Source of the DNA: Gammaproteobacteria bacterium
GTDB lineage: Bacteria; Pseudomonadota; Gammaproteobacteria; Pseudomonadales; Azotimanducaceae
Length of the DNA: 64,000 nucleotides
Assembly: GCA_009841635.1 (NCBI GenBank)
Contig: VXLJ01000042.1
Coordinates: 124,001-188,000, forward strand
Reading direction: 5' to 3'
Shown in pieces: positions 1-8,663 of the stretch. A model generated the notes under the pieces. That model was given only the letters and a program-made list of their open reading frames with translations, did no database searches and was not told the DNA's origin. The position numbers and the translations under genes are program-made. How positions within the stretch are numbered: position 1 is the stretch's first letter; every line of letters starts with the position of its first letter.

Positions 1-1
1 G

Positions 2-931
2 CGCGGTCGCATAAGCACTGCAAAAGAGATGCAGCGCACGACGCAACTGTCAGGTCGCACCGAAAATAAGCGAACCGTGCAAGTGCGAGCTGAAGTTGGC
101 GGGCTCGTTGTTCAGCGTGCGGTAGAACTTGGTGTGCAAGTCAGCAAAGGCGACGCATTGTGTGTGCTTGAGCAAGAAGAGCGCGAAGCGCGAGTCCGTG
201 AAGCCAAGGACATGTTCCGCGAAGCCCAGTTGGAATACGCTGGACAGACATCGTTGCGGGCGAGTGGCCTGCAAATTGAACGCCAAATCGCAGCGGCCAA
301 GGCCCGCGTGACACAGGCGGAAACGATGAAGTTGCAACGCGAAAAAGAGTTGGCACGAGCCACGATCAAAGCGCCTTTTGACGGCTTTATCGAGGAAGTT
401 CATGCAGAAATAGGTGACCTTCTGCAACCTGGCGCGGCTTGTGTCACCCTTATCGATCTCGACCCCATGAAGGTTGTGGCGAAGGCGAGCGAAAAGGAAA
501 TCCATAACTTCACGCTCGATGCAGAAGCGCAAGCCCGCTTGCCGTCCGGCGACATCATTGCCGGAACCATCTCTTTCATTGGCCAGCAATCCGATCAAAA
601 AACGCGCTCGTTCACCATCGAAATGTTGGTCGACAATCCAGACTTTGCCATTCGCTCGGGTTTGACGGCCGAGCTGCTCATTCCTCTAGATAGCTATGAA
701 GCACACAAAATTCCCGTCGCTCTACTCGGGCTCATGGATAACGGTGACATAGGCGTCCGCATCGTGGGTGATCGTGACCGCGTTGAGTTTCTACCAATAA
801 ACATCGTTACTGAAGATACCGATGGCGTGTGGGTAACGGGCCTGCCAGAGGTATCTACGCTAATCACCGTTGGGCAAGAATTTGTCGTGGTCGGCGAAAC
901 GGTGGAAGTCACATTTGAAGAAGACAGCTAA
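2..931 (+). CDS. RND efflux periplasmic adaptor (HlyD/MFP family), 5' end outside window
   Basis: The reading frame is open back to the first bases of the window, so the true start and the export signal lie upstream; the ATG at 29 is only an internal methionine. The visible part has the usual adaptor layout. A first half-lipoyl strand set (VRAEVGGLVV, then a V-K-G-D turn) leads into a helical hairpin rich in Ala, Arg and Glu. The returning lipoyl half (ATIKAPFDGFIEEV, G-D-L) and a beta-barrel with a membrane-proximal domain follow. It ends 12 bases before the pump gene, so the two are very probably co-transcribed. In the family, this protein links the inner-membrane pump to an outer-membrane channel; no channel gene is visible here. 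The substrate cannot be predicted. Confidence 0.9.
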   Translation, partial: RGRISTAKEMQRTTQLSGRTENKRTVQVRAEVGGLVVQRAVELGVQVSKGDALCVLEQEEREARVREAKDMFREAQLEYAGQTSLRASGLQIERQIAAAKARVTQAETMKLQREKELARATIKAPFDGFIEEVHAEIGDLLQPGAACVTLIDLDPMKVVAKASEKEIHNFTLDAEAQARLPSGDIIAGTISFIGQQSDQKTRSFTIEMLVDNPDFAIRSGLTAELLIPLDSYEAHKIPVALLGLMDNGDIGVRIVGDRDRVEFLPINIVTEDTDGVWVTGLPEVSTLITVGQEFVVVGETVEVTFEEDS

Positions 932-943
932 AGAGCTGAACCG

Positions 944-3900
944 ATGCGTGACGCCCTAATCGATCAAACGCTTGGTCGCAAGCGGACCACTATGTTGCTC
1001 ATGGTGGTGTTGGTGGCATTTGGGTTGGTCGCGCGTTTTTCAATTTCGATCGAAGCCAATCCACAAATCGATGTGCCGGTTTTCGTCATCTCGGTAGTTC
1101 ACGAAGGCATATCGCCAGAAGACGCGACCCAACTTCTTATCCTGCCTTTGGAGAGCGAACTTTCATCGATTGAAGGCATTGATGAGATTCACGCCTATGG
1201 CAGCGAGGGCGCTGCCACTGTGATGGCTGAGTTCGATGTCGACGCGAATCTAAATGAGGCGTTGTTAGATGTTCGCGAAGCTGTAGACCGGGCAAAAGTG
1301 AAGTTCCCCGCGACAGCAGAAGAACCGATCGTATCCGAACAAAGCACCAGCGACTTCCCAATACTGCAAATCAATATCACGGCGAAAGGCGCGTCTGAGC
1401 GCATGCTCTATTCACTTGCCAAGGATCTCCAATCCCAGTTAGAACCCATCCCGTTGATTCTCGAAGCAGAAATTAGAGGTAATCGGGAAGACCTGCTAGA
1501 AATCACGATTGATCCGTCTGAACTGGATGCTTATGAGATCACATTGGATCAACTGATGGGTACGTTGCAGCGCAACACCCGTTTGATTCCGGCAGGGTCG
1601 TTGGAATCTGGCGAAGGTCGCATATCGGTCAAAATCCCCTCCGTCATTGAGGAAGCGCAAGATCTCTGGGAACTGCCGGTCAAAGTAGATGGTGACGTTG
1701 TTGTCACCCTGAAAGACGTGGCCAAAGTCGCGCGAGCGTTCAAAGATCGCGACAACATCGCGCGCGTCAATGGCGTCGATTCAATCACGCTCAATATATA
1801 CAAACGACTGACTGCAAATGAAATCGATACCGCCAATGCAGCAAAGGCGGTCGTCGACGAATGGCGAGTGACTGCGCCTAAGCAGGTCAATGTCTTCTAT
1901 AGCCAAGACCAAGCGCCCTACGCGTTAAGGCAAGTCCGCGAGCTCGAAGGCAACGTGCTCACCGCGCTCGTGATCGTCATGGTGTTGGTCGTCGGCAGCA
2001 TGGGCTTGCGCAGCGGCATCATTGTCGGCGCAGCGATTCCAGTCTCGTTTTTGTTCTCGCTGATCATCGTCTGGCTCATGGGTTTGACGTTCAACTTCAT
2101 GGTGCTATTCGGCATGCTGCTTGGGTTAGGCATGCTCATCGACGGCGCTATCGTGATCACCGAATATGCCGATCGCAAAATGGTCGAAGGACACAGTCGC
2201 GACGAAGCCTATGCCCTGGCGGCGAAACGCATGTTCTGGCCCGTGACAGCTTCGGTTGCAACGACGCTTGCAGCGTTCTTCCCATTGATGTTCTGGCCTG
2301 GCGTTTCAGGCAAGTTCATGAGCTATCTACCGATTACGGTGTTTGCGGTTTTAAGCGGTAGCTTGCTATATGCGCTCTGCTTTGGACCGGTGCTTGGCTC
2401 CATATTTGGCAAGGCTGGGACGCTCACCGAAAGGTCAAAAGAACGCATGTATGTGCTGGAGTACAGTGATCCGACCAAACTTAAATCGATCACGGGTTGG
2501 TACGCCCGCCTGGTGCGCATTTCAACGAAGTACGCCTGGTTGACCGTCGCCCTGACGGTATTTGCACTAGTAGTTTCCTTTGCGATGTACAACGCCAAGC
2601 AACTCGGCATGATTTTCTTCGACTCGGATCCCACGTTCGCGCGCGTCTTAATTCATGCACGCGGCAACCTAACCATCGAGCAGTCGTCAGATTTAGTTCG
2701 AGAGATCGAATCTCGCATCGTGCACGTCCCCGGCGTGGAGAGCATGAACTCCTACTCTAACGTAGGCTATGTTGGTTTCTTTGGTCCGTCAACCACTGCG
2801 CAAGACGTCATTGGAACCATATTTGTGGAGCTCGCAGATCAAGCTGAACGCAAGCTTACAGGCAGCGAAACTCTCGAGGTCATTCGCGAGCGGACCGCCG
2901 ATGTCGTCGGGGTCGTCATCGAAGTGAACGAAATGGAGCAAGGACCACCCGTCGGGAAGCCGGTTCAGCTCGAGTTTTCATCAAGTTATCGCGAGCTTAT
3001 TCCACCTGTGCTCAATGTAGTTCGTGCATACATAGACACCGAAATGAATGGTCTTCGGGACGTGGAAGATTCGCGCGCAATTCGAGGCGTACAGTGGAAG
3101 ATCGCGGTCGACCGCGCACAAGCGGCCATATTCAACGCAGACGTCACGCTCGTCGGGATGGCTGTGCAGCTCGTGACCAACGGCATTTTCATGGGTGAAT
3201 ATCGACCTGATGACGTCGACGAAGCGGTAGACATCCGAGTACGTTATCCCGCGGAGAAGCGCGGCTTGAATCGCCTCGATGAGATGCGTATTCCAACGTC
3301 GCAAGGTCTGGTGCCGATGTCAAATTTCGTCAGGCGCGAACCTGTCGACAACGTGCCACAGATTCAACGACGCGATCGTAAGCATGTGTTTGAGATTCAG
3401 GCCAATGTCGAAGAAGGCGTCCTGGCCGACGCGAAAGTACGCGAACTCAGCGCGTGGCTAGCGACGCAACAATTCGATCCGCGCGTCGACATTCGTTTTC
3501 GCGGCGCTAATGAGGAACAACAAAACTCGATCGCTTTCGTGATTCAAGCATTTCTTTTCGCGCTGTGCTTGATGTTCGTGCTGTTGGTTACTCAGTTCAA
3601 CAGTCTGTATCAGAGTTTCTTGATTCTGTTCAGCGTCGTCATGTCCACGGCTGGTGTGCTGCTCGGTCTCGTCATAACTAATGAACCGTTCAGCGCTATT
3701 TTGACTGGTATCGGCATCGTCGCGCTTGCCGGTATTGTGGTCAATAACAACATCGTGCTAATCGATACGTACAACCAGCTACGCAGAGATCACCCTGAAC
3801 TCGACTATTTATCGCTCATCGTGCGTACAGGTGCACAAAGGTTCAGACCTGTGATGCTCACAACATGCACCACCGTGATGGGATTGCTGCCTCTCGCGAC

Positions 3901-4135
3901 CAACATATCGATGGATTTTGTAAATGGTGAGGTGATCGTAAATAGCACAGTATCGAGTTTTTGGGTGCCGTTGGCCCAAGCTATCGTATTTGGCTTGACG
4001 TTCGCGACATTGCTAACACTGGTCTGTACGCCAGCGATGCTCGCATTCCCTCATCAGTTCAAAAATCTCGGCCGCCTGATCGCGGCGCGTTGGCGTGCGC
4101 GCTCAGCAAGGGAACCGGAAGTCGCACCCACGTAA
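944..4135 (+). CDS. RND efflux pump, inner-membrane permease (HAE1/AcrB family)
   Basis: The length of 1063 residues is typical for AcrB-type proton-driven pumps. TM1 lies near residues 15-36, a large periplasmic loop follows, and a bundle of membrane segments begins near residue 336. A second periplasmic domain and a second membrane bundle start near 862. The TM4 region reads GMLIDGAIVITE around residue 400. It keeps one acidic residue of the proton relay but has Gly where AcrB has a second Asp; many single-Asp homologues exist. The GIVVNNNIVLID segment near residue 925 is the matching motif of the second half. It sits directly behind the adaptor gene in one operon. The exported substrate is unknown. 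Confidence 0.93.
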   Translation: MRDALIDQTLGRKRTTMLLMVVLVAFGLVARFSISIEANPQIDVPVFVISVVHEGISPEDATQLLILPLESELSSIEGIDEIHAYGSEGAATVMAEFDVDANLNEALLDVREAVDRAKVKFPATAEEPIVSEQSTSDFPILQINITAKGASERMLYSLAKDLQSQLEPIPLILEAEIRGNREDLLEITIDPSELDAYEITLDQLMGTLQRNTRLIPAGSLESGEGRISVKIPSVIEEAQDLWELPVKVDGDVVVTLKDVAKVARAFKDRDNIARVNGVDSITLNIYKRLTANEIDTANAAKAVVDEWRVTAPKQVNVFYSQDQAPYALRQVRELEGNVLTALVIVMVLVVGSMGLRSGIIVGAAIPVSFLFSLIIVWLMGLTFNFMVLFGMLLGLGMLIDGAIVITEYADRKMVEGHSRDEAYALAAKRMFWPVTASVATTLAAFFPLMFWPGVSGKFMSYLPITVFAVLSGSLLYALCFGPVLGSIFGKAGTLTERSKERMYVLEYSDPTKLKSITGWYARLVRISTKYAWLTVALTVFALVVSFAMYNAKQLGMIFFDSDPTFARVLIHARGNLTIEQSSDLVREIESRIVHVPGVESMNSYSNVGYVGFFGPSTTAQDVIGTIFVELADQAERKLTGSETLEVIRERTADVVGVVIEVNEMEQGPPVGKPVQLEFSSSYRELIPPVLNVVRAYIDTEMNGLRDVEDSRAIRGVQWKIAVDRAQAAIFNADVTLVGMAVQLVTNGIFMGEYRPDDVDEAVDIRVRYPAEKRGLNRLDEMRIPTSQGLVPMSNFVRREPVDNVPQIQRRDRKHVFEIQANVEEGVLADAKVRELSAWLATQQFDPRVDIRFRGANEEQQNSIAFVIQAFLFALCLMFVLLVTQFNSLYQSFLILFSVVMSTAGVLLGLVITNEPFSAILTGIGIVALAGIVVNNNIVLIDTYNQLRRDHPELDYLSLIVRTGAQRFRPVMLTTCTTVMGLLPLATNISMDFVNGEVIVNSTVSSFWVPLAQAIVFGLTFATLLTLVCTPAMLAFPHQFKNLGRLIAARWRARSAREPEVAPT

Positions 4136-4482
4136 TCGAACGATTTTGCGGCGACCAATCAAGGTAGATTCTTAGTCCCTCAAGGTCAGCCCATCGTACG
4201 CAGGTAATCACTAGCAGCCGCTTAAGTGTTACCGGCTTGTCTCAAGAACTCAGCGATTGGTGCGTTCCCGTCGTACGTACTGGATGAATCAGGCTGTCTC
4301 TAAGTAGGCCGGCGTGATACAGCAGTTCTTTATCGAGCCAGCGCAGCGGATCAGGAACTAACTCAAGTCCGCGATTCGTCTAGACGCAACGTCGGCCGCG
4401 TCTACATCTGACACAGCCTGGAAAATATCGGTGAATGCTCTTTTTCCAGCGTTTTCGAGCCGCGTCTTGCTGAATCTGACGT

Positions 4483-4511
4483 AAAAAAAACCGCCGCGAA
4501 AGCGACGGTTT
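4483..4511 (-). terminator. Intrinsic terminator, leftward, with no gene in front of it
   Basis: The arms 4488-4497 and 4502-4511 pair over 10 bp with one mismatch around a GAAA tetraloop. On the minus strand the hairpin is followed by an unbroken run of eight T (A-run at 4483-4490 on the plus strand, partly inside the stem). On the plus strand there is no T-run, so it should stop leftward transcripts. No minus-strand gene ends here. Confidence 0.65.
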
Positions 4512-5169
4512 GCGATCAAGGCTAAGTTCAGAAACTTCTCGGTGCCTGTTATATAGTTAGTGTTAATGACAGCGACGGGTTGACCCCCTCGTCACTCGCG
4601 GCTTTCGCGCAAGGTCTGGGAACACCAATTCCCTATCTGAACGGTCGCAGTTGGGACAGCACGTCGCACTCCTGTTGGAGGGCTCGCATGCAGTTTTCAC
4701 CTGATGCAACCGACATTCGTCAAATTGCACCGCAGGCTACACAGACTGTTGTCGTATCGAGCTATAGAGCGTCAGTGAAGTAGCAATGCTGAATCGACAT
4801 CGCGGCGAAAAAGATGAATTCACGCTCCTGCGCGACAACCTCAGGAATTCCTAGTTGTCCTCTCCGCAATTTACCGTGCGGCGCGGTTTGTCAAATGAAA
4901 TTGAAATTTAGCGGATTTTGCTTTTCTCGTTGCAGAAAACCAATGCAACGGATGGATAAGTTATGGCGTCAATCCAGTCGTCGCGTTGAACGGAATGAGC
5001 TAGACTAAATCCATGCTCCCGCAAGTGAGAGAAGCGGCGCGTACAGGTCCTTTGGCCTAACCAGGCATCCGTAGAAAACGTACAACGCTACAGCGTATGT
5101 ATGGCGCTAGGAGTGCAATGCCAATGAAGGCCCGAGCCAAGGCGAGTGCCCAGCTTTTGTTCGCCCATC

Positions 5170-5192
5170 AAGTGATAACCGGGTTATCACTT
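5170..5192. repeat. Perfect 11-bp inverted repeat (operator-like)
   Basis: AAGTGATAACC, one central base, then its exact reverse complement GGTTATCACTT. It lies about 250 bases upstream of the hydrolase gene at 5446. There is no T-run on either side, so a terminator is unlikely; a dimeric regulator site or a remnant mobile-element end are possible. Function is inference only. Confidence 0.5.
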
Positions 5193-5445
5193 AGCCTGCT
5201 TTACGCTAGAACGAAGCAAATCTTAGGTAATCACGCGTGAATCCCTGCAAAAACTACAACAACCCATGACTTGGTTTTCGGCCACAAATGTCCAACTCAT
5301 ATGCTAGTAAAGTACCTACAACGCACCCTAGTAATTTCCTCATCAAAACCTTTCGTGATTCGTGTGCGAATGGCTAGGGTTAGCTTCTAAAATCCGCGTC
5401 CGAATTTGGCTCAGTTAGCGATCGTAGGCTAAAACCCGCTTAAGC

Positions 5446-6339
5446 ATGCCTGTGTTACGCGCGCCGGAAGGCGATATCTATTTTGAACAGCGTGGTTCAC
5501 GCGCAGCCCCGCCGGTCTTGCTCATTCATGGCGTTGGGTGCCAACTAATTCACTGGCCAGAGTCATTCCTGAATCGCTTGGTCGACGCAGATCTGCGCGT
5601 CATCTATTTCGATAACCGCGATTGCGGCTTGTCGTTCGAATTCGCTGCGACATCCCCGTCAATCATCGAGCTTATTGCAGCGCGAGAAAACCCAAGTGAG
5701 CTCACGCCACCATACTCGTTATCTGATATGGCAACTGATGCCGTGCACCTCTTGAATCACATTGGCCAGTCTGGCGCACATGTCATCGGGGTCTCGATGG
5801 GAGGCATGATCGCACAACGCATGCTATGCGAGCATCCCGAACGTGTATTCAGTCTCACCTCAATCATGAGCACGACGGGCAACCCCGAAGTTGGCCAGCC
5901 ACAACCAGAAGCAATCGCAGGCTTAGCGAGCAACTTTGTAGAAATGGATCGCGACGCGGCCTTAGCAAATTCGCGAACGGTTCACAATCTTTTAGGTGGT
6001 ACCCACTTCGTTAGTACCGAAGTTGGCATGGGACGTATAGCAGAACTCGCCTATGATCGTGCATTGCGTCCCACAGGCACGCTACGTCAATTCGCAGCCA
6101 TCGTGACAGATGGCGATCGGCGCGAAGAGCTAAGTAAAACCCGAACGCCAGTGCTTGCCATTCACGGCAATATGGATCCACTAGTCGATCTGGACGGTAG
6201 TGAAGACCTAGTCAATACTGTGCCAAATGGCAAGCTGTTGGTGATGGACCAAATGGGTCACGATGTGCCGGAACCGTTAATTCCGGAAATGGCCGATGCC
6301 ATCATTGAGCATATTCGCCGTTGCGAGGCGAAACGCTAA
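5446..6339 (+). CDS. Alpha/beta-fold hydrolase
   Basis: The 297-residue protein has the full alpha/beta hydrolase set: the oxyanion-hole HG motif in LLIHGVG (residues 25-31), the nucleophile elbow G-V-S-M-G-G with Ser117, an acid in the AIHGNMDPLV segment near 240, and a His in MGHD near 270. It has no signal peptide, so it is cytoplasmic. The general form resembles esterases, lactonases and haloperoxidase-like hydrolases of the 3-oxoadipate enol-lactonase type; the substrate cannot be set from sequence. It is transcribed alone and convergent with the luciferase-like gene, with 12 bases between the stops. Confidence 0.85.
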   Translation: MPVLRAPEGDIYFEQRGSRAAPPVLLIHGVGCQLIHWPESFLNRLVDADLRVIYFDNRDCGLSFEFAATSPSIIELIAARENPSELTPPYSLSDMATDAVHLLNHIGQSGAHVIGVSMGGMIAQRMLCEHPERVFSLTSIMSTTGNPEVGQPQPEAIAGLASNFVEMDRDAALANSRTVHNLLGGTHFVSTEVGMGRIAELAYDRALRPTGTLRQFAAIVTDGDRREELSKTRTPVLAIHGNMDPLVDLDGSEDLVNTVPNGKLLVMDQMGHDVPEPLIPEMADAIIEHIRRCEAKR

Positions 6340-6351
6340 GTCATTAACCCG

Positions 6352-7404
6352 TTAGGCGGACGCTAGCGAATGAATCAGGTCCATGGTACGCCCGAGCGTA
6401 GTCAGCTGCTCCTCTAGCGTACCACCAGCAGGCGACGCACGAAACGTCGTAACCCCGGCATCGCGGTAAATTTTTAAGCGCTCTAGGACTTTCGCTTCGT
6501 CACCAATCAAGTTGGATTGCTCGACCATGGTGTCCGGCACACGGGCTCGCGCCTCATCACGTCGACCAGCAACCCATAAACGTTGCACTTCGCGTGCGTC
6601 TTCGTCAAATCCGCCGCGCTTGTATGCGTCGTTGTAAAAATTGGTTTTCGCTGAACCCATCGCGCCAAGCGTGAAGGCTAAGCCGGACTTTAACTGGTCG
6701 ATCACGCGCTGTGGTTCGTCCGTGAAAATCACTGAACCCCCAGCTTGAATGTCAATATCTTGAACGGATCGGTCTGCGCGTCGAGCGCCAGCTGCGATGT
6801 GGTCCATATGCGCAACGGCGTGATCCGGCGTGTACGAAGTTGCCAACCAACCATCTGCCGCCTCCCCTGTGTATTCCAACGCTCGCGGTCCAAGCGTAGC
6901 GAGATAGATTGGAATCGAATCAACAGGTGGTTGCGACAGTCGAAGCGCTTTACCTTCACCGCCTGGCAACGGCAACACGTGATGTTTTCCTTCGTATTGG
7001 ATTTTCTCACCTCGAAAAGCCATCCTTACTATTTCTACCGTCTCTCTGAGTCGGGTCAAAGGCGCGGCGAAACGTTGCCCCTGCAATCCTTCGACTACTT
7101 GTGGCCCTGAGACCCCCAATCCCAACATAAATCGATCGTTCGAAATCGCAGCCATGGTCATAGCGGTCATCGCCGTCATCGAAGGCGTGCGCGCGCTAAT
7201 TTGCGCGATACCGGTACCGAGTCTTATGCGGCTGGTTCGAGCGGCAAGAAACGCAAGTGGCGCAATGGCGTCTTGCCCCCACGCTTCCGCCGACCAAACG
7301 TCGGACACACCTAGCTTTTCCGCCTCGACCACAAAATCTGCGACGGGTTCAAAATTGCGTGAACCGCCAGAAGCTGGACCGCCAATGCCTATGCTGACCT
7401 TCAT
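6352..7404 (-). CDS. Luciferase-like (LLM) oxidoreductase, probably F420-dependent
   Basis: The 350-residue protein is a luciferase-like TIM barrel. It starts with a beta strand ending in a Gly-rich turn (IGIGGPASGG), then shows segments typical of F420-dependent LLM enzymes: LGTGIAQISARTPSMTAMTA, LGLGVSGPQVVEG, and PIYLATLGPRALEYTGEAADGW. Family members use either FMNH2 or reduced F420. The F420 biosynthesis cluster 4.7 kb downstream supports F420 here, which is inference from context. It lies on the opposite strand to the F420 genes and diverges from the methyltransferase gene at 7482, with 77 bases between starts, so a shared control region is possible. The substrate is unknown. Confidence 0.82.
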   Translation of the reverse strand: MKVSIGIGGPASGGSRNFEPVADFVVEAEKLGVSDVWSAEAWGQDAIAPLAFLAARTSRIRLGTGIAQISARTPSMTAMTAMTMAAISNDRFMLGLGVSGPQVVEGLQGQRFAAPLTRLRETVEIVRMAFRGEKIQYEGKHHVLPLPGGEGKALRLSQPPVDSIPIYLATLGPRALEYTGEAADGWLATSYTPDHAVAHMDHIAAGARRADRSVQDIDIQAGGSVIFTDEPQRVIDQLKSGLAFTLGAMGSAKTNFYNDAYKRGGFDEDAREVQRLWVAGRRDEARARVPDTMVEQSNLIGDEAKVLERLKIYRDAGVTTFRASPAGGTLEEQLTTLGRTMDLIHSLASA

Positions 7405-7481
7405 AGTTGCCCCTGTGTGTCCTAAGTTAGTTTGAGCGCAACATTAAACTTCAACGCTGTCGCGTTAAACCCTCAGCTCGA

Positions 7482-8663
7482 ATGAGCTTCGCCGATCGCC
7501 TTTTTCAAGATCGCATTAAAAATGGCGCACTTTGCCTAGTCGATCATCTAGGAAATCGATCGTGCTACGGCGACGGCGACCAGCCTATTGTGGTCAAGCT
7601 CCATAAAAAGCGGACGTTGCTTCACATCCTTCGCAACCCTATGTTGCATCTCGGCGAGTGCTACATGGATGGCGAGCTTGATGTTCAAGAAGGCTCGCTA
7701 ACCGATCTGTTGCGTCTATTGCGTAGCAATTTGACGGAATACGCCACGTCGAAGCAGTCCCCTTTATTGCCTTGGCTCACAAAGCTCACGCAATCGTGGA
7801 ACACGGTGCAAGCCAGTCTGCGCAACGTTTCGTTTCATTACAACCTCGATGATTTGCTATATCGCGGTTTTCTCGACGATGACATGCACTACTCGTGTGC
7901 ATATTTCGAGCGCGCCCACGATACGCTCGAAAGCGCGCAACAGGCAAAGTGTCGGCATTTGATGAAAAAATTGTGCCTGAAACCCGGGCAGCGCGTGTTG
8001 GATATTGGGTCTGGTTGGGGTTCGCTAGCCATGTATTTGGCCGAGCACGCCGAGGTAGAAGTAACCGGCGTCACGCTTTCGTCCTCGCAATTACGCGTCG
8101 CTAACGAACGAGCCGCTGAGCGCAATCTAGGCAATCAGGTGCGTTTCCTGCTCGAGGACTATCGCGAACATAAAGGGCAGTACGATGCCGTGGTTTCTGT
8201 TGGCATGTTCGAACACGTGGGTCGACGCAACTACCCTGTCTATTTTGAGCGCGTCCGTGACATGCTCAACGACGATGGAATCGCCGTGATTCACACCATC
8301 GGCAGTGCGGTGGAACCAACCCCCACCAATCCTTGGATTAAACGGTATATCTTTCCTGGTGGTTACATCCCTTCCTTGTCAGAAGTAGCACAAGCCATCG
8401 AATCCAAAGATTTGTTCATTTGTGATCTTGAAGTGTGGCGCCGCCATTACGCGAAAACTCTGAGTGCTTGGAATGAGCGTTTTCAAGCAATTCGCAACGA
8501 TGTCAAGGAAAAGCAAGGCGAACGATTCTGCCGTCTGTGGGAGTTTTATCTCTGTGCATGCCAGACTGCTTTCGAAGCTGATTCACTCGTTGTGTTTCAG
8601 CTGCAATTGGCCCACAAGAACGATGTCGCACCACTAACTCGCGATTACTTGTACGCTTCTTGA
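7482..8663 (+). CDS. Cyclopropane-fatty-acid synthase-like SAM methyltransferase
   Basis: The 393-residue protein has an N-terminal lipid-facing domain and a Rossmann methyltransferase domain with SAM motif I, VLDIGSGWGSLAMYLAE, from about residue 173. Hallmarks of Cfa-type enzymes follow: HYNLDDLLYRGFLDDDMHYS before the SAM site, SVGMFEHVG in the active-site region, FPGGYIPS, and a late RRHYAKTLSAWNERF segment. The family transfers a methyl or methylene group to unsaturated acyl chains of membrane phospholipids. It heads a long plus-strand run, and its TGA stop shares two bases with the TTG start of the next gene. A role in making a specialised lipid is possible but not shown. Confidence 0.86.
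   Translation: MSFADRLFQDRIKNGALCLVDHLGNRSCYGDGDQPIVVKLHKKRTLLHILRNPMLHLGECYMDGELDVQEGSLTDLLRLLRSNLTEYATSKQSPLLPWLTKLTQSWNTVQASLRNVSFHYNLDDLLYRGFLDDDMHYSCAYFERAHDTLESAQQAKCRHLMKKLCLKPGQRVLDIGSGWGSLAMYLAEHAEVEVTGVTLSSSQLRVANERAAERNLGNQVRFLLEDYREHKGQYDAVVSVGMFEHVGRRNYPVYFERVRDMLNDDGIAVIHTIGSAVEPTPTNPWIKRYIFPGGYIPSLSEVAQAIESKDLFICDLEVWRRHYAKTLSAWNERFQAIRNDVKEKQGERFCRLWEFYLCACQTAFEADSLVVFQLQLAHKNDVAPLTRDYLYAS

Larger units (their letters stand above)
4136..5445. other. 1.3 kb stretch without a convincing gene
   Basis: All six frames are broken by stops, and the few short open frames do not read as a protein (very Cys/Arg/Ser-rich, no recognisable motif). I found no tRNA, tmRNA, 6S or RNase P signatures. 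Two structured elements stand out: an intrinsic-terminator-like hairpin pointing leftward at 4483-4511 and a perfect inverted repeat at 5170-5192. The stretch could be a decayed gene region or hold a small RNA; neither is shown. Confidence 0.6.

Noticed and set aside
50-598. A 182-codon minus-strand open frame
   Set aside because: Antisense to the RND adaptor, whose frame carries the lipoyl-domain motifs.
4580-5008. Two short plus-strand open frames of 67 and 64 codons as possible small genes
   Set aside because: No ribosome site, no domain, and a composition typical of random reading; kept only as part of the gene-free stretch.
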